Assembly: GCF_011516735.1 (NCBI RefSeq)
Contig: NZ_WOSX01000024.1
Span: 1 to 51,440, forward strand
Source of the DNA: Acetobacter fallax
GTDB taxonomy: Bacteria; Pseudomonadota; Alphaproteobacteria; Acetobacterales; Acetobacteraceae
Length of the DNA stretch: 51,440 nucleotides
Direction of reading: 5' to 3'
Shown here in pieces: positions 37,185-46,515 of this stretch. The notes below the pieces were generated by a model, which was not told where the DNA came from, ran no database searches, and was given only the letters and a program-made list of their open reading frames with translations. Made by a program: the position numbers and the translations under genes. Position 1 is the stretch's first letter; every line of letters begins with the position of its first letter.

Positions 37185-37464
37185 AAAGGCTCTGTTCGCG
37201 TTAAGTGCCGGCGCCTTCTCAGGGCTTTGCCCTGGAACCCACCAAAGGTCGCAGACCTTTGGAAACCATTTTATTATTAATCAATCGGGGTGCAGGGGCC
37301 TGCGGTCCCTGCCGGGTTCGGGCAGAGCCCGAATTCCGCCAGCCCTTTGAAAAATCACAGATCAACGCTTAATGACAACAGAGCCTCTGGAAACCAGCCT
37401 GTTACTCAACTGATCGGGGTGAAGGGGTCCGCCCCCTTCCGGGCACGGACAGAGCCCGCTTCAG
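37185..37464. repeat. Composite intergenic repeat block (convergent gap), double
   Basis: It fills the gap between the GT4 gene and the peptidase gene. Order: GGCTCTGTTCGCGTTAAG, GGGCTTTGCCCTGGAA, the hairpin CCAAAGGTC/GACCTTTGG at 37242-37262, an AT-rich linker and a GC-rich module. After a short spacer come TTAATGACAACAGAGCC, a second linker and a second GC-rich module. This is the most complete copy and shows the module order best. Confidence 0.88.
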
Positions 37465-39149
37465 TGGCTCCCCGCCTCAACTCCACCCGATGACCGACGA
37501 ATAAACCCCGCCACGTTATCATGAAGCTGCTTCAGCGCCGCCTCGTTCGCATAAACCATATGCCCCGATTCATACTGCGCAAATTCGATATTCGACCGCA
37601 GCTTTTCCGGAATCGGCACATGCTTCATCTCGTAAATCCCCTCATAATAGGGCGTCGCAAGATCATAGAAGCCAGCATTCAGCATAACCTTGAGCGTCGG
37701 ATTCGTCTTCATCGCATAAGCCAGATCCGGCATCACATTCGGTGCGCCATCAGAGTGCTCCATGCCAGGAACCGCATGCTTCGTTTCCCACTCTATATTG
37801 ATCCCGGGCACATAGGTCTGCCCCTGGCCAAATCCAAGAACCTTGCGGGAGTAATCATTAAAAGCCGAAACATAGGCTGAACTGAGCGCTGATGACTGCG
37901 GATCATATTCCGAACTCTCGCTCATCGGATCAAGCGTCGGCCCCGAAAAGCGCGTATCGAGGCGGCCCGTGGTCATGTCGGAATCCCCCTGCAACGTCTT
38001 CTCGAACTCACCACCATCAATCCGCAGATTAGCCCGCAGAATATAATCCACGGGAAGCCCCGTGTAATCGTGCAGCTTTTCCGCAATCACCCTGCGCCGA
38101 TCCACGCTCAGATCAGATCCCTGCTGCAACGCCAGAAGATAATCCGTACTGGCAAATTTTTCGACCTCGTTCAGGAGCGGCCTGAGCGCCCCCGTATGAG
38201 CCGGCAGACGATGATGATACCAGGCCGTCGCGGCATAGGTCGGCAACGCCAGAACATAAGGCTGATCATTGCCAGGATTCATCCTGGGTTCGTCAACATC
38301 GTTGTCATAACTAAGAATCTGCGAAAGCAGGATTACACCGTTGAAATCAATATTATCGTCATTCTGCAGATCATTCACCACGACAGCCGACCGCATCGTG
38401 CCATAGCTCTCACCAAACAGAAATTTCGGTGAATTATAACGTCCGTAAACAGCCAGAAACTGCGTAATGAAATTCGCAAACGCCCGTCCGTCAGCGTCCA
38501 CACCCCAGAACGCTTTCTTCCTGTCCTTGCCCGTGACCCTGCCAAACCCGGTGCCGGGTGCATCAATAAACACAAGATCACTGACATCCAGAAGACTGGA
38601 GTCATTGTTCACCAGCTTATAAGGCGCCGCGGGATCATGCGTGTCGTTCATCGTCACGATCCGGCGTGGACCAAAAGCCCCCATATGCAGCCAGACAGTC
38701 GCCGAACCCGGACCTCCGTTATAAACAAACGTGATCGGCCGGTCCTCCGCCTTCGCATCCTTTTTGAAATACGCCACATAGAAGATCGCCGCCGTCGCAT
38801 CGGGATTGCTGTCATCAGCCTTCGCATCCGGCTTCACGTCCGGCTTCACCCCGGTTCGCGCTGCAATAACCCCGTCAGAATCGTCCCAACCCTGCGGATG
38901 AACAATCAGAGTCCCCGCAACCGCACGGTAGCTGATCGCTTTCCCCCCGACCGTCACGCTGCCTGATGTCTCATGCCGCGCCGGAATCGCGCGCGCCATA
39001 TCAGTTGCCGGATCACCCTCCGTCTGGTGAGCGGCAGTCCCCGCTGTCTCCGCCGCAAAACAGGGAAGAGAAAACCCCGCCATCAGAAGAGACAGAAAAG
39101 AGGCAGACAAACCTGCCGCCGGAAAACGACGCGAACGCAGTATAGACAA
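37461..39149 (-). CDS. Exported serine carboxypeptidase-like (S10) protein
   Basis: A 562-residue alpha/beta hydrolase of peptidase family S10. The nucleophile Ser is in FGESYGTMRS, the Asp in GFYDLATPY and the His in ESGHMVYA. The oxyanion stretch is in VYNGGPGSATVWLHMGAFGP, strongly characteristic of S10. An N-terminal signal peptide (ending near SLPCFAAE) targets it to the periplasm or medium. TTG at 39149 has GGGGAG about 8 bases upstream and is preferred to GTG at 39176. It is isolated; its substrate is unknown. Family members usually cleave single residues from peptide C-termini. Confidence 0.87.
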   Translation of the reverse strand: MSILRSRRFPAAGLSASFLSLLMAGFSLPCFAAETAGTAAHQTEGDPATDMARAIPARHETSGSVTVGGKAISYRAVAGTLIVHPQGWDDSDGVIAARTGVKPDVKPDAKADDSNPDATAAIFYVAYFKKDAKAEDRPITFVYNGGPGSATVWLHMGAFGPRRIVTMNDTHDPAAPYKLVNNDSSLLDVSDLVFIDAPGTGFGRVTGKDRKKAFWGVDADGRAFANFITQFLAVYGRYNSPKFLFGESYGTMRSAVVVNDLQNDDNIDFNGVILLSQILSYDNDVDEPRMNPGNDQPYVLALPTYAATAWYHHRLPAHTGALRPLLNEVEKFASTDYLLALQQGSDLSVDRRRVIAEKLHDYTGLPVDYILRANLRIDGGEFEKTLQGDSDMTTGRLDTRFSGPTLDPMSESSEYDPQSSALSSAYVSAFNDYSRKVLGFGQGQTYVPGINIEWETKHAVPGMEHSDGAPNVMPDLAYAMKTNPTLKVMLNAGFYDLATPYYEGIYEMKHVPIPEKLRSNIEFAQYESGHMVYANEAALKQLHDNVAGFIRRSSGGVEAGSH

Positions 39150-39275
39150 TGACCGAACTCCCCGTAATTGCCCCACCCTATAAACCGCCCGCCGCCAGGA
39201 TGAAATCGAAAGAGCAATGTTATACGGTGCCGCACGGTCTTGACTTCACGCCCCCCGAAGGTGCCAATCCCGACC

Positions 39276-40361
39276 ATGCGTATCGCTTATGTGATCAACT
39301 CGCTTGAAGGCGGGGGCGCAGCCTTCCCCGTTCCGTCCATCACCCGCGTCTTTCGCGAAGCCGGACACGACGTCGCGATCTTTGCCCTCACCAGACGTGA
39401 CGGACTCGCCGAACCTCCCATGCGGGCCGCCGGGCTGGACGTCTTCACGTGTCAGGCCAGTCCGCACGACCACCTCGATGCCTTCCGCTGGCTCATGCAA
39501 ACGCTAAAAGCCTGGCAGCCAACGCATCTCTGGACCTCGCTGACCCGCGCCACAATTTTCGGCCAGCTGGCCGGACGACGCCTCAGAGTTCCCGTTGCTA
39601 GCTGGCAGCACTCCGCACGCCTCAAACCCGGCAACCGCCTGCTCCTCCGCATGACGCGCAACCTGTCGTGCCTCTGGATCGGCGATTCCCGCTACGTCAC
39701 CGAAATCACGAGACAATCCCTGTCCATTCCCCCGTCCCGCCTCGCCTGCTGGCCCATTTTCTGCGCGAAAGCCTCCACGGCCAGAGCCACTCCCTGGACA
39801 CAGGGCGAGCCCCTGCGCCTTGGCTCCCTCGGGCGCCTGCACCCGGTGAAAGGGTATGCCGAACTGCTCCAGGCCCTTGCCCTGCTGAAAACCGCCGATC
39901 TCCCCCGCTTCGAACTGATCATCGCCGGAGAAGGCCAGGAACGCTCCCGGCTTGAAACCCTCATCACACAGCACGGTCTCAGCGACCGCGTTCATCTGCC
40001 CGGCTTCACAGCCCACACAGAGCAGTTTCTGACCAGCCTTCATCTCTACCTGCAACCGTCGCGCTGGGAAGGCTTCTGCATCGCAGCCCACGAAGCCATG
40101 CTTGCCGGCCTTCCCGTCATCGGCTCCAGAGTCGGTGAGATGACTTATTCCATCGAGAACGGCGTCACCGGCTGGCATGTCCCGCCCCGAAATCCCGAAG
40201 CTCTGGCATCAGCCTTACATCATGCCCTGAGCAGACCAGACGCTCTCGCAGAAATGGGTACCAGCGCGCGAAACCTGGTGCTGTCGCGTTACGGCGAGGA
40301 AACATTCAGACAGACAGGATTCTCGCTGCTTGAGCGGCTTGAACAAAGCTCACCAGCCTGA
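39276..40361 (+). CDS. GT4-family glycosyltransferase
   Basis: A 361-residue GT-B glycosyltransferase. It opens with IAYVINSLEGGGA, the Gly-rich loop of family 4 enzymes. The C-terminal nucleotide-sugar site shows GRLHPVKGYAELLQA, IIAGEGQER and PSRWEGFCIAAHEAMLAGLPVIGS. The start at 39276 gives the usual N-terminus; the frame can be read from 39240. It is encoded alone between two repeat-adjacent genes, divergent from the S10 peptidase. It is not in the same operon as gmd/rmd, so a shared polysaccharide is only a guess. Confidence 0.87.
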   Translation: MRIAYVINSLEGGGAAFPVPSITRVFREAGHDVAIFALTRRDGLAEPPMRAAGLDVFTCQASPHDHLDAFRWLMQTLKAWQPTHLWTSLTRATIFGQLAGRRLRVPVASWQHSARLKPGNRLLLRMTRNLSCLWIGDSRYVTEITRQSLSIPPSRLACWPIFCAKASTARATPWTQGEPLRLGSLGRLHPVKGYAELLQALALLKTADLPRFELIIAGEGQERSRLETLITQHGLSDRVHLPGFTAHTEQFLTSLHLYLQPSRWEGFCIAAHEAMLAGLPVIGSRVGEMTYSIENGVTGWHVPPRNPEALASALHHALSRPDALAEMGTSARNLVLSRYGEETFRQTGFSLLERLEQSSPA

Positions 40362-40373
40362 GGGCATCAGATT

Positions 40374-40684
40374 TACCCGGCAGGGCCCGCAGTCCCCGTC
40401 ACCCCGGTCTGTTAAAATCAAACTGTTTGCATAGGCTCTGTTGTTATTACGTGTTGATCTGTGATTTTTCAACGGGTTAGCAGAATCCGGGCTCTGCCCG
40501 AACCCGCCAGGGACCGCAGGCCCCTGCACCCCGATTGATTAATAATAAAATGGTTTCCAAAGGTCTGTGACCTTTGGTGGGTTCCAGGGCAAAGCCCTGG
40601 GAGGGAGCCAACACGTAACAACAACAGCGCCTTTCCAAAGGTCTGCGACCTTTGCCGGGCTTCGGGGCAAAGGCGCGCTTTGCC
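40374..40684. repeat. Composite intergenic repeat block (convergent gap), inverted double
   Basis: It fills nearly all of the 367-bp gap between the second GT4 gene and the nucleoside hydrolase gene. GC-rich modules are in inverted orientation (GGGCTCTGCCCGAACCCGC). The hairpin CCAAAGGTC/GACCTTTGG appears at 40557-40577 and a close copy at 40635-40654. GGCTCTGTTGTTATTACG and AACAACAACAGCGCC ends are present. No gene is seen. Confidence 0.88.
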
Positions 40685-40728
40685 TCACATCACAACACTT
40701 AACTGAAGACGAACCGCACCCACCGGCA

Positions 40729-41862
40729 TCACTTCGCCGGCGGCACCCTGCGACTCAGGATATCAACAATCTTCTGCTCAAGCCCGCGCACATCAACAGT
40801 CCTCACAACCGTCTCTTTCTGCTCATCCAGATCCGGCTGATACCCCGGCTGCCAGGACAACGTGTCCCCATATCCAGCCCCGAACTGGCTGTTCACATCA
40901 ACATAAAGCTCCTCACTCTTCGTGATCAGCTTCGGATCAAGCCAGACCGCCGCGGCAATCTCATCCCATAGCGGAAAACCAGGCGCCCGCTTCTTCAGCA
41001 CGTCCGCAAACGCCGGATTTGCCGCCGCCAGACGACGCAGAAACTCAGGCGTCAGCTCCGTGGCCGTCGAAGGATCAGCCGGAATGGCGACAATCCGCCG
41101 CCACGGCGCCCGCAACACAATACTCGCCGCCTCAGGATCGAAACGAAAATTGAACTCCCTTCGCGGAGAATTCGAGAATTCGCGCGCAAACTGCACGGCA
41201 TCGAGATCATTGCGCACCCGCTGCGGATTGAGGCTGCCCCCCATATAAACCAGCTCCCGCGCCAGCCCGGCAAAAGACGGATCAAGACGCTGCGCCAGTG
41301 CGAGATCGGTCATCGGACCAGTCGCAATAATCGTGACCTGTCCCGGAAACTCATGAACCTTCCGGATCATGAACAGAACGGCCGGCTCACCCGAAGCCTT
41401 CGTGGTCGGGTTGCCCTCAGGAAGATCAGGCACAACATCAGCCGCATGATAAGGCGGGGCAGCCTGCGCGGTCGGCTCAACCCAGCGCTTCATCCACGCG
41501 CCCTTCCACACCAGCTTGCCATAGAGCGCTTCCCAGCGATCCGTCAGCTTTTCAGAATTGAGCAGCGGATAAACCGCCCCTTTCAGAACCGGAACATCCG
41601 TCCGGTGCGCAAGCTCCAGACCACGCAGAGCCTGTGCAACCCCCTCATCCCGCCAGAAATCACCGCTGACCACGGCAACACCCAGCACATCCACGTCAGG
41701 CGACTGCAAAAGAAGCCATTGCGCGATGCCAAAACCGTCATCATCCACAATCACCTTGCGGGCCTGACCGGCAGCATCGGCCCGATCGGCCGTCACCACA
41801 CCGAACGCGGAAAAACAAACGCCCAGAGCCAGCCCAAGCGCCAGCCGTTTCATCTTTTTCAT
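40729..41862 (-). CDS. Exported inosine-uridine nucleoside hydrolase-like protein
   Basis: A 377-residue protein of the IUNH fold with a signal peptide (residues 1-30, ending ADA). Family features are KVIVDDDGFGIAQWLLL at the N-terminus, VSGDFWRDEG, IIATGPMTDLALA and YMGGSL. Canonical enzymes have DxDxxxDD in the first motif to hold calcium; here residues 40-47 are DDDGFGIA, so the last two Asp are Ile and Ala. A later PLWDEIAAAVWLDP keeps the final Asp. It may be a variant with other chemistry or a non-catalytic binding protein. ATGs at 41853 and 41919 are alternative starts. Its start lies two bases after the stop of the Cys-repeat gene, so the two are probably translationally coupled. Confidence 0.8.
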   Translation of the reverse strand: MKKMKRLALGLALGVCFSAFGVVTADRADAAGQARKVIVDDDGFGIAQWLLLQSPDVDVLGVAVVSGDFWRDEGVAQALRGLELAHRTDVPVLKGAVYPLLNSEKLTDRWEALYGKLVWKGAWMKRWVEPTAQAAPPYHAADVVPDLPEGNPTTKASGEPAVLFMIRKVHEFPGQVTIIATGPMTDLALAQRLDPSFAGLARELVYMGGSLNPQRVRNDLDAVQFAREFSNSPRREFNFRFDPEAASIVLRAPWRRIVAIPADPSTATELTPEFLRRLAAANPAFADVLKKRAPGFPLWDEIAAAVWLDPKLITKSEELYVDVNSQFGAGYGDTLSWQPGYQPDLDEQKETVVRTVDVRGLEQKIVDILSRRVPPAK

Positions 41863-41863
41863 A

Positions 41864-42073
41864 TCAGCCCGCGCTGCCGCCATCTGTCGTGCATTTCGTA
41901 TAACGCCCTTTAGCATCACGACACTTCACCGGCTTCTGCGGCGGACATTTGATAAATTTGCCCTTGTCGTCCCGACACGAAGCCGCAACGGCAGTGCTCA
42001 CAATCATGGACGGCGCAACGGCTGCCGTCGCAGTAACAACAACCATAAATCCGGCGAAAAACACTGTTTTCAT
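41864..42073 (-). CDS. Small exported protein with duplicated CRDxKG motif
   Basis: A 69-residue protein. The signal peptide runs to about residue 31 (ending AVAA). The mature 38 residues contain two copies of the same unit, CRDDKGKFIKC and CRDAKGRYTKC, separated by a Pro/Lys-rich linker. The cysteines (33, 43, 51, 61) have regular 10-8-10 spacing, so two disulfide-closed loops are likely. It is basic and periplasmic or secreted. The start at 42073 matches the signal peptide. The stop is two bases before the start of the nucleoside hydrolase-like gene. No known function is recognised. Confidence 0.7.
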   Translation of the reverse strand: MKTVFFAGFMVVVTATAAVAPSMIVSTAVAASCRDDKGKFIKCPPQKPVKCRDAKGRYTKCTTDGGSAG

Positions 42074-42257
42074 TGCGGCAGGCCTCTTTGCATGAGGATC
42101 AGTCCAGACCCGCGACACACCGTTTCGGGCCATAATCCGGCCCCGACGATGCCCGAGGAACAGGCCGTTCACAAGCCGAAACCATACTGGTTTCGTGATG
42201 ACCCCGCACAGGGTGTATACTCACGCCATTGCGACAAGCCTGCCCGGATAAAAAACG

Positions 42258-43109
42258 TTGAACTACCGACACGCCTACCACGCGGGAAACTTCGCGGACG
42301 TCATGAAACACGCGCTGCTGACCGCCCTCATCAGCGCCCTGCGCCGCAAGTCCACGCCCTTCTCCGTGCTCGACACCCATGCCGGCATCGGCACCTACGA
42401 CCTCTCCGGCCCGCAGGCTCAGTCAACCGGCGAGTGGCGCGACGGCATCGGCCGCCTGCTCGACACCGACCCCGCCACACCGGCTCTGGCGTCGCTGCAA
42501 CCCTGGCTCAATGTCGTGCGGGACATCATCCGGGCGCATGACGGAAAACTGTTCTATCCCGGCTCCCCCGAACTGGTCGCAAAACTCCTCCGTCCCGGCG
42601 ACACCCTCACCTGCTGTGAACTGCACCCGGAAGACCAGCGCAGCCTGAAATCCCTGTTCCGCAACAACCCCGCCGTCTCCGTCCACGGCCGCGACGCCTA
42701 CGCCGCCATCGCCGCCCTGCTCCCACCCCGCACCGCGAAACGCGGCCTCGTGCTGATGGACCCGCCCTTTGAACAGCGGGACGAATTCGCCCGCCTGACT
42801 CACGCCGTGATCGAAGCCCGGACCCGCTTCCCCGCCGGCATCGTCGCCGCCTGGTATCCGATCAAACACGGCGCACCTCCGAGAGCCTTCCTCCACGCCC
42901 TGAAGGATGCCGGACAACGAAACCTGCTGACCGCCGAACTCACCCTCCGTCCGCCGCTCGACCCGACCCGACTGAATGGCTGCGGCCTGCTCATCGCCAA
43001 TCCGCCATACCAGTTTGAGGAGGACGCCCGTTCCATTCTCAACGCCCTGTGTCCATATCTCGGTGAAACCGAAACCAGAGCCACCGTCGAATGGGTCGTG
43101 CCGGAATGA
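42258..43109 (+). CDS. rlmJ: 23S rRNA (adenine-2030 N6) methyltransferase
   Basis: Methylates A2030 of 23S rRNA. The 283-residue protein starts with the family N-terminus NYRHAYHAGNFADVMKHALL and has the SAM motif VLDTHAGIGTYDL. The catalytic DPPFEQ is of the DPPY-type for N6-adenine methyltransferases, and HGAPPRAFLHALKD lies towards the C-terminus. The start is a TTG at 42258 that gives the exact family N-terminus. The stop overlaps the gpsA start (ATGA), so translation is coupled. Confidence 0.93.
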   Translation: MNYRHAYHAGNFADVMKHALLTALISALRRKSTPFSVLDTHAGIGTYDLSGPQAQSTGEWRDGIGRLLDTDPATPALASLQPWLNVVRDIIRAHDGKLFYPGSPELVAKLLRPGDTLTCCELHPEDQRSLKSLFRNNPAVSVHGRDAYAAIAALLPPRTAKRGLVLMDPPFEQRDEFARLTHAVIEARTRFPAGIVAAWYPIKHGAPPRAFLHALKDAGQRNLLTAELTLRPPLDPTRLNGCGLLIANPPYQFEEDARSILNALCPYLGETETRATVEWVVPE

Positions 43110-44080
43110 AACAGATCGTAGTCATCGGTGCGGGATCATGGGGGCTGGCGCTGACACTCCAGGCCGCGAGAACCGGTGCCCCCGTCCACCTCCGGGCACG
43201 CAACCCCGCGTCACGCCTCCCGAACGGCGCCATGCCGCGTCTGCCCGCCCACCCGCTCCCCGCTCAGGTGACGGTCAGCAACGACATGCCCGAAAACGCA
43301 GGCCCCGAAAACACTGGCATGGTGCTCGTCGCCGTCCCCACGCAGTATCTCCGAAGCACCCTCACGCAGCTTGAAACCACAGCGCCGGTCGTCCTCTGCT
43401 GCAAAGGCATCGAACCCCACAGCCTGCGCTTCCCGCTCGATATCCTGCACGACATCCGCCCCGATCTCACCGGCGCCGTGCTGTCAGGGCCCAATTTCGC
43501 CCATGAAATCGCCGCCGGCCTCCCCGCCGCCTCCGTCATCGCCTCAAAAGAACCCGCCCTCGCCCGCACACTGGCCGACAGGCTCGGAACCCTCACATTC
43601 CGACTCTACGACAGCACGGATACAGCAGGTGTGCAGCTTGGCGGTGCAGCCAAAAACGTCATCGCCATCGCCGCAGGCGCCACCATCGGTGCCGGCCTCG
43701 GTGAGAACGCCCGCGCCGCGCTCGTCACACGCGGCCTCACCGAGATCGGAAGACTGGCCGCCGCAACCGGCGGACTGCCCGCGACCATCGCAGGACTGGC
43801 CGGCATGGGTGATCTTCTGCTGACCTGCACAGGAGAAGCCTCACGCAATTTTCGCACCGGCGCCGCACTTGGCTCCGGCCTGACACTGAACGAAACCCTC
43901 GCCACACTCGGCGGCGTGGCGGAAGGCGTCCCCACAGCCGGCGCCCTGGCCGAACTCGCACACCGGAAAAATGTTTCGGTCCCCGTCATCGACAGCGTGG
44001 CCAGCCTCGTCGCAGGCGAACTCACCGTGAAAGACGCGATCGCGCGCCTGCTCGCCCGCCCGGCTGGCACAGAAGCCTGA
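43106..44080 (+). CDS. gpsA: Glycerol-3-phosphate dehydrogenase (NAD(P)+)
   Basis: Reduces dihydroxyacetone phosphate to sn-glycerol 3-phosphate, the start of phospholipid synthesis. The 324-residue protein has the NAD(P)-binding VIGAGSWGLALTL at residues 5-17, CCKGIE, LSGPNFAHEIA, and the catalytic Lys in GGAAKNVIAIAAG. GMGDLLLTCTG and ASRNFRTG, typical of GpsA, follow. The start at 43106 overlaps rlmJ. A 5-codon longer frame from 43091 is less likely. Confidence 0.95.
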   Translation: MKQIVVIGAGSWGLALTLQAARTGAPVHLRARNPASRLPNGAMPRLPAHPLPAQVTVSNDMPENAGPENTGMVLVAVPTQYLRSTLTQLETTAPVVLCCKGIEPHSLRFPLDILHDIRPDLTGAVLSGPNFAHEIAAGLPAASVIASKEPALARTLADRLGTLTFRLYDSTDTAGVQLGGAAKNVIAIAAGATIGAGLGENARAALVTRGLTEIGRLAAATGGLPATIAGLAGMGDLLLTCTGEASRNFRTGAALGSGLTLNETLATLGGVAEGVPTAGALAELAHRKNVSVPVIDSVASLVAGELTVKDAIARLLARPAGTEA

Positions 44081-44388
44081 ACCCCGCACTTCAATCCAGT
44101 TACGAAACAATAACCCATTGATTTCATTCATCAACAGATGACACTCTTTTTAATTTCCATCCTGTAATTAAAATAATCACATATGCACTGCAATGAATTC
44201 GCACCTTGCCATACTATGATTACGCTGAAATTAAGGCGCTTCCCTCTGAAAACACTCCCCATAATGAAAAATTAATTCGAGACAGAACCAAATCCGCATG
44301 GTAAATCCGATTGTAACTGGCTCCGGACCGTCACGGATGCTTCCGCGACCACCATCGGAGCCTGGTTTTGTTTACTGGAGACTGTTCC
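44081..44388. other. AT-rich intergenic region upstream of the His-rich peptide gene
   Basis: A 308-bp gap that includes an AT-rich stretch (about 44100-44290) with many possible -10 elements. An inverted repeat GGCTCCG (44319-44325) / CGGAGCC (44356-44362) lies in the likely 5' leader of the next gene. No gene was recognised. Confidence 0.45.
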
Positions 44389-44682
44389 ATGAAGTCATCT
44401 CGCCTTTTTGCGGCGCTGTCCCTGATCGCTCTGACCGGCGCAACCGCAGTTCCGGCTTTCGCGCAGACCACAGAGGCCCCGGCCGCTGCACCAGCCGCCG
44501 CGGCCGTTCCGCCTGCCGCGCCGACCGCAGCCGCACCTGACACAGCAACGACCGCCCCTGCCGCGACAGACGAAACCGGCAAGTCCACGGAAAAGAAGAA
44601 GCATCACGGCAAGCACCATCACCACAAGAAGAAAGAAAAGGCCGCCGCAACCAGCACGCCTGAGTCGTCTTCTTCCAACTGA
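44389..44682 (+). CDS. Small exported Ala/Pro-rich protein with His/Lys tail
   Basis: A 97-residue protein. A signal peptide runs to about residue 25 (ending AFAQ). Next comes a low-complexity Ala/Pro/Thr linker (26-62), then a basic stretch rich in Lys and His (KKKHHGKHHHHKKKEK) that could bind metal ions or nucleic acid, and a Ser-rich end. No defined domain. The start at 44389 has GGAG 8 bases upstream. It is followed by its own terminator. Similar small periplasmic His-rich proteins are common in acetic acid bacteria. Confidence 0.7.
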   Translation: MKSSRLFAALSLIALTGATAVPAFAQTTEAPAAAPAAAAVPPAAPTAAAPDTATTAPAATDETGKSTEKKKHHGKHHHHKKKEKAAATSTPESSSSN

Positions 44683-44730
44683 TACCAATAGAACAGATAT
44701 CCCGTCCTGAACGTGGATGACTGTGAAGAA

Positions 44731-44757
44731 AGGCCGGGTTCGCCCGGTCTTTTTTTC
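44731..44757 (+). terminator. Rho-independent terminator after the His-rich peptide gene
   Basis: AGGCCGGG and CCCGGTCT pair around a TTCG loop, followed by a run of T residues on the plus strand. It lies 48 bases past the stop codon and just before the convergent binding-protein gene. Confidence 0.88.
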
Positions 44758-44768
44758 AGGGCCGGGTT

Positions 44769-46460
44769 TTACTGAACCCAGACTTTCGAGAACAACAACC
44801 CATAAACATTCGTATAGAAGAAATTACCCAGACGCCGGGATGTCAGCGATACAACATTCATCTCAATGACCGGCGCAATCGGCGACCGCCGCATCACCAG
44901 CTCATCAGCCTGACGCCAGAGAGCAAGCGTCTGCTCCGGTGAAAGCGACACATCTGACTTCGCCCGATCCATGATCGCCTGAATCGTCCTGTCACAAAAC
45001 CCCGGCATATTGATCGAACTATCCGAACCTGGATGAAAATTCTCACAGCCAAGCAGCGCATCGAGGAAATTCGACGGCGAAGGATAATCCGCCGCCCAGC
45101 TCTTCAGAGAAATCTGAACATGATTTGAACTGTTCTGAATATAGGGAAACATCACCCCGGGACTGAGCGGCCTGACCGAAGCCTTATAGCCGATCTCCTC
45201 CAGCGTATTCCGCATGTAATTGCCCATGGCGAGATCCACACTGCCATTCGCCACAACCACCGTCACCTTCTGACCAGCCGTGCCACTTTCCCGCACAAGC
45301 TGCCTGGCCCGCTCCAGATCAGGCGCCTCCCACCGCGCCGCCGGATGATCCGCATCAGCATCCCGGGAATACGGACAGGCGTCCGTATGCCCCTCGATCG
45401 CCGACGGAATCATGTCACAGAGCGGCCTGGCCAGCGCCGTCCCCCCATAGAAAATGACCATCGCCCTGCGACCCATCGCATAGTTCACGGCCTGCCGCGC
45501 CTTTTCCTCCGAAAACGGCGGAATATTCACATTCAGCGGTGCGAAATACGCAACAGGATGCGGACTCACATGGGTCTGGGCAGTAAAACGCGACCCAAGC
45601 TCACCAAGCCGGTCCAGCGGCAACTGATCATACATCCAGTCATACTGGCCATTCTCAACCGCCGTCACCGCGCTCTCATCCGGAAGCCCGAAGCTGTAGT
45701 CAATATGATCCGCATACCCGTCCGGCTGCGCATCCTCGCTCCAGAGCCGGAACCAGGGGTTGCGCTCCAGCTTCATGCCGCCATTCGGATCATAGGAGAC
45801 AACCCGGTACGGCCCCGTGCCAGTCGCCGGCACATTGCCAACGTCATGATCCGGCGTCTCCGCCGGAAGAATACTGGCATGAATAAAAGCCAGCTTCTGC
45901 AAAAATTCATTGTCAGGCTGCATCAGATGAAAAGTCACTGTGCGCCGTTCCGTATCCGCGACCACACCCCTCTCAAGCGTGCAGCGCGCCGCCTCCTTCA
46001 TGCAAAGATCAGCACCGGCAATCGCGGAGTAAAACGCACCCGCCGTCGGCGACCCGACACGAAACAATCTCCGCATCGAGGCCACAACATCCGCAACCGT
46101 CACCTCACGCCCGTTCGAAAACCGTACCCCCTGGCGCAGCGTAAACACCCATGTCCGTCCGCCATCCCGCGGCACAGGCAGAGCCTCCGCGAGATCCGCC
46201 ACGACATCGTTGCCACCCTTTCCGCGCACCTTCCGAAATCCGGTGAGACCATCATAAACATTCGCAAACAGATCAATATATTGCGCCGAATAGTTGATCT
46301 GCGGATCAAGTGTCCCGGCAGAGCCGGAGGCCACCAGCTTCAGCGTCCCCCCGCGATGCGACCCGCTGGCGTCCTGCGCCATCCCCGCGCCAGAAACCCC
46401 GCAAAGAACCAGAGCCAGCCCCGCGACACAGCACTTTCTGAAGTCAGGCCGACGCCTCAT
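44769..46460 (-). CDS. ABC transporter substrate-binding protein, SBP family 5
   Basis: A 563-residue periplasmic binding protein (PF00496) for oligopeptides or similar ligands. A signal peptide (MRRRPDFRKCCVAGLALVLCGVSGAGMAQ) is followed by GGTLKLVASGSAGTLDPQ, the family's mature start. Typical stretches ATGTGPYRVVSYDPNGGMKLERNPWF and LKSWAADYPSPSNFLDALL are present. No permease or ATPase genes are adjacent, so it must work with components elsewhere. No lipobox is obvious, which suggests a soluble periplasmic protein. Confidence 0.88.
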   Translation of the reverse strand: MRRRPDFRKCCVAGLALVLCGVSGAGMAQDASGSHRGGTLKLVASGSAGTLDPQINYSAQYIDLFANVYDGLTGFRKVRGKGGNDVVADLAEALPVPRDGGRTWVFTLRQGVRFSNGREVTVADVVASMRRLFRVGSPTAGAFYSAIAGADLCMKEAARCTLERGVVADTERRTVTFHLMQPDNEFLQKLAFIHASILPAETPDHDVGNVPATGTGPYRVVSYDPNGGMKLERNPWFRLWSEDAQPDGYADHIDYSFGLPDESAVTAVENGQYDWMYDQLPLDRLGELGSRFTAQTHVSPHPVAYFAPLNVNIPPFSEEKARQAVNYAMGRRAMVIFYGGTALARPLCDMIPSAIEGHTDACPYSRDADADHPAARWEAPDLERARQLVRESGTAGQKVTVVVANGSVDLAMGNYMRNTLEEIGYKASVRPLSPGVMFPYIQNSSNHVQISLKSWAADYPSPSNFLDALLGCENFHPGSDSSINMPGFCDRTIQAIMDRAKSDVSLSPEQTLALWRQADELVMRRSPIAPVIEMNVVSLTSRRLGNFFYTNVYGLLFSKVWVQ

Positions 46461-46515
46461 TCACCAATCCGTCTTTCTGATCACCGCAACACCCGCCACA
46501 AAACGCCCCTCCCCC

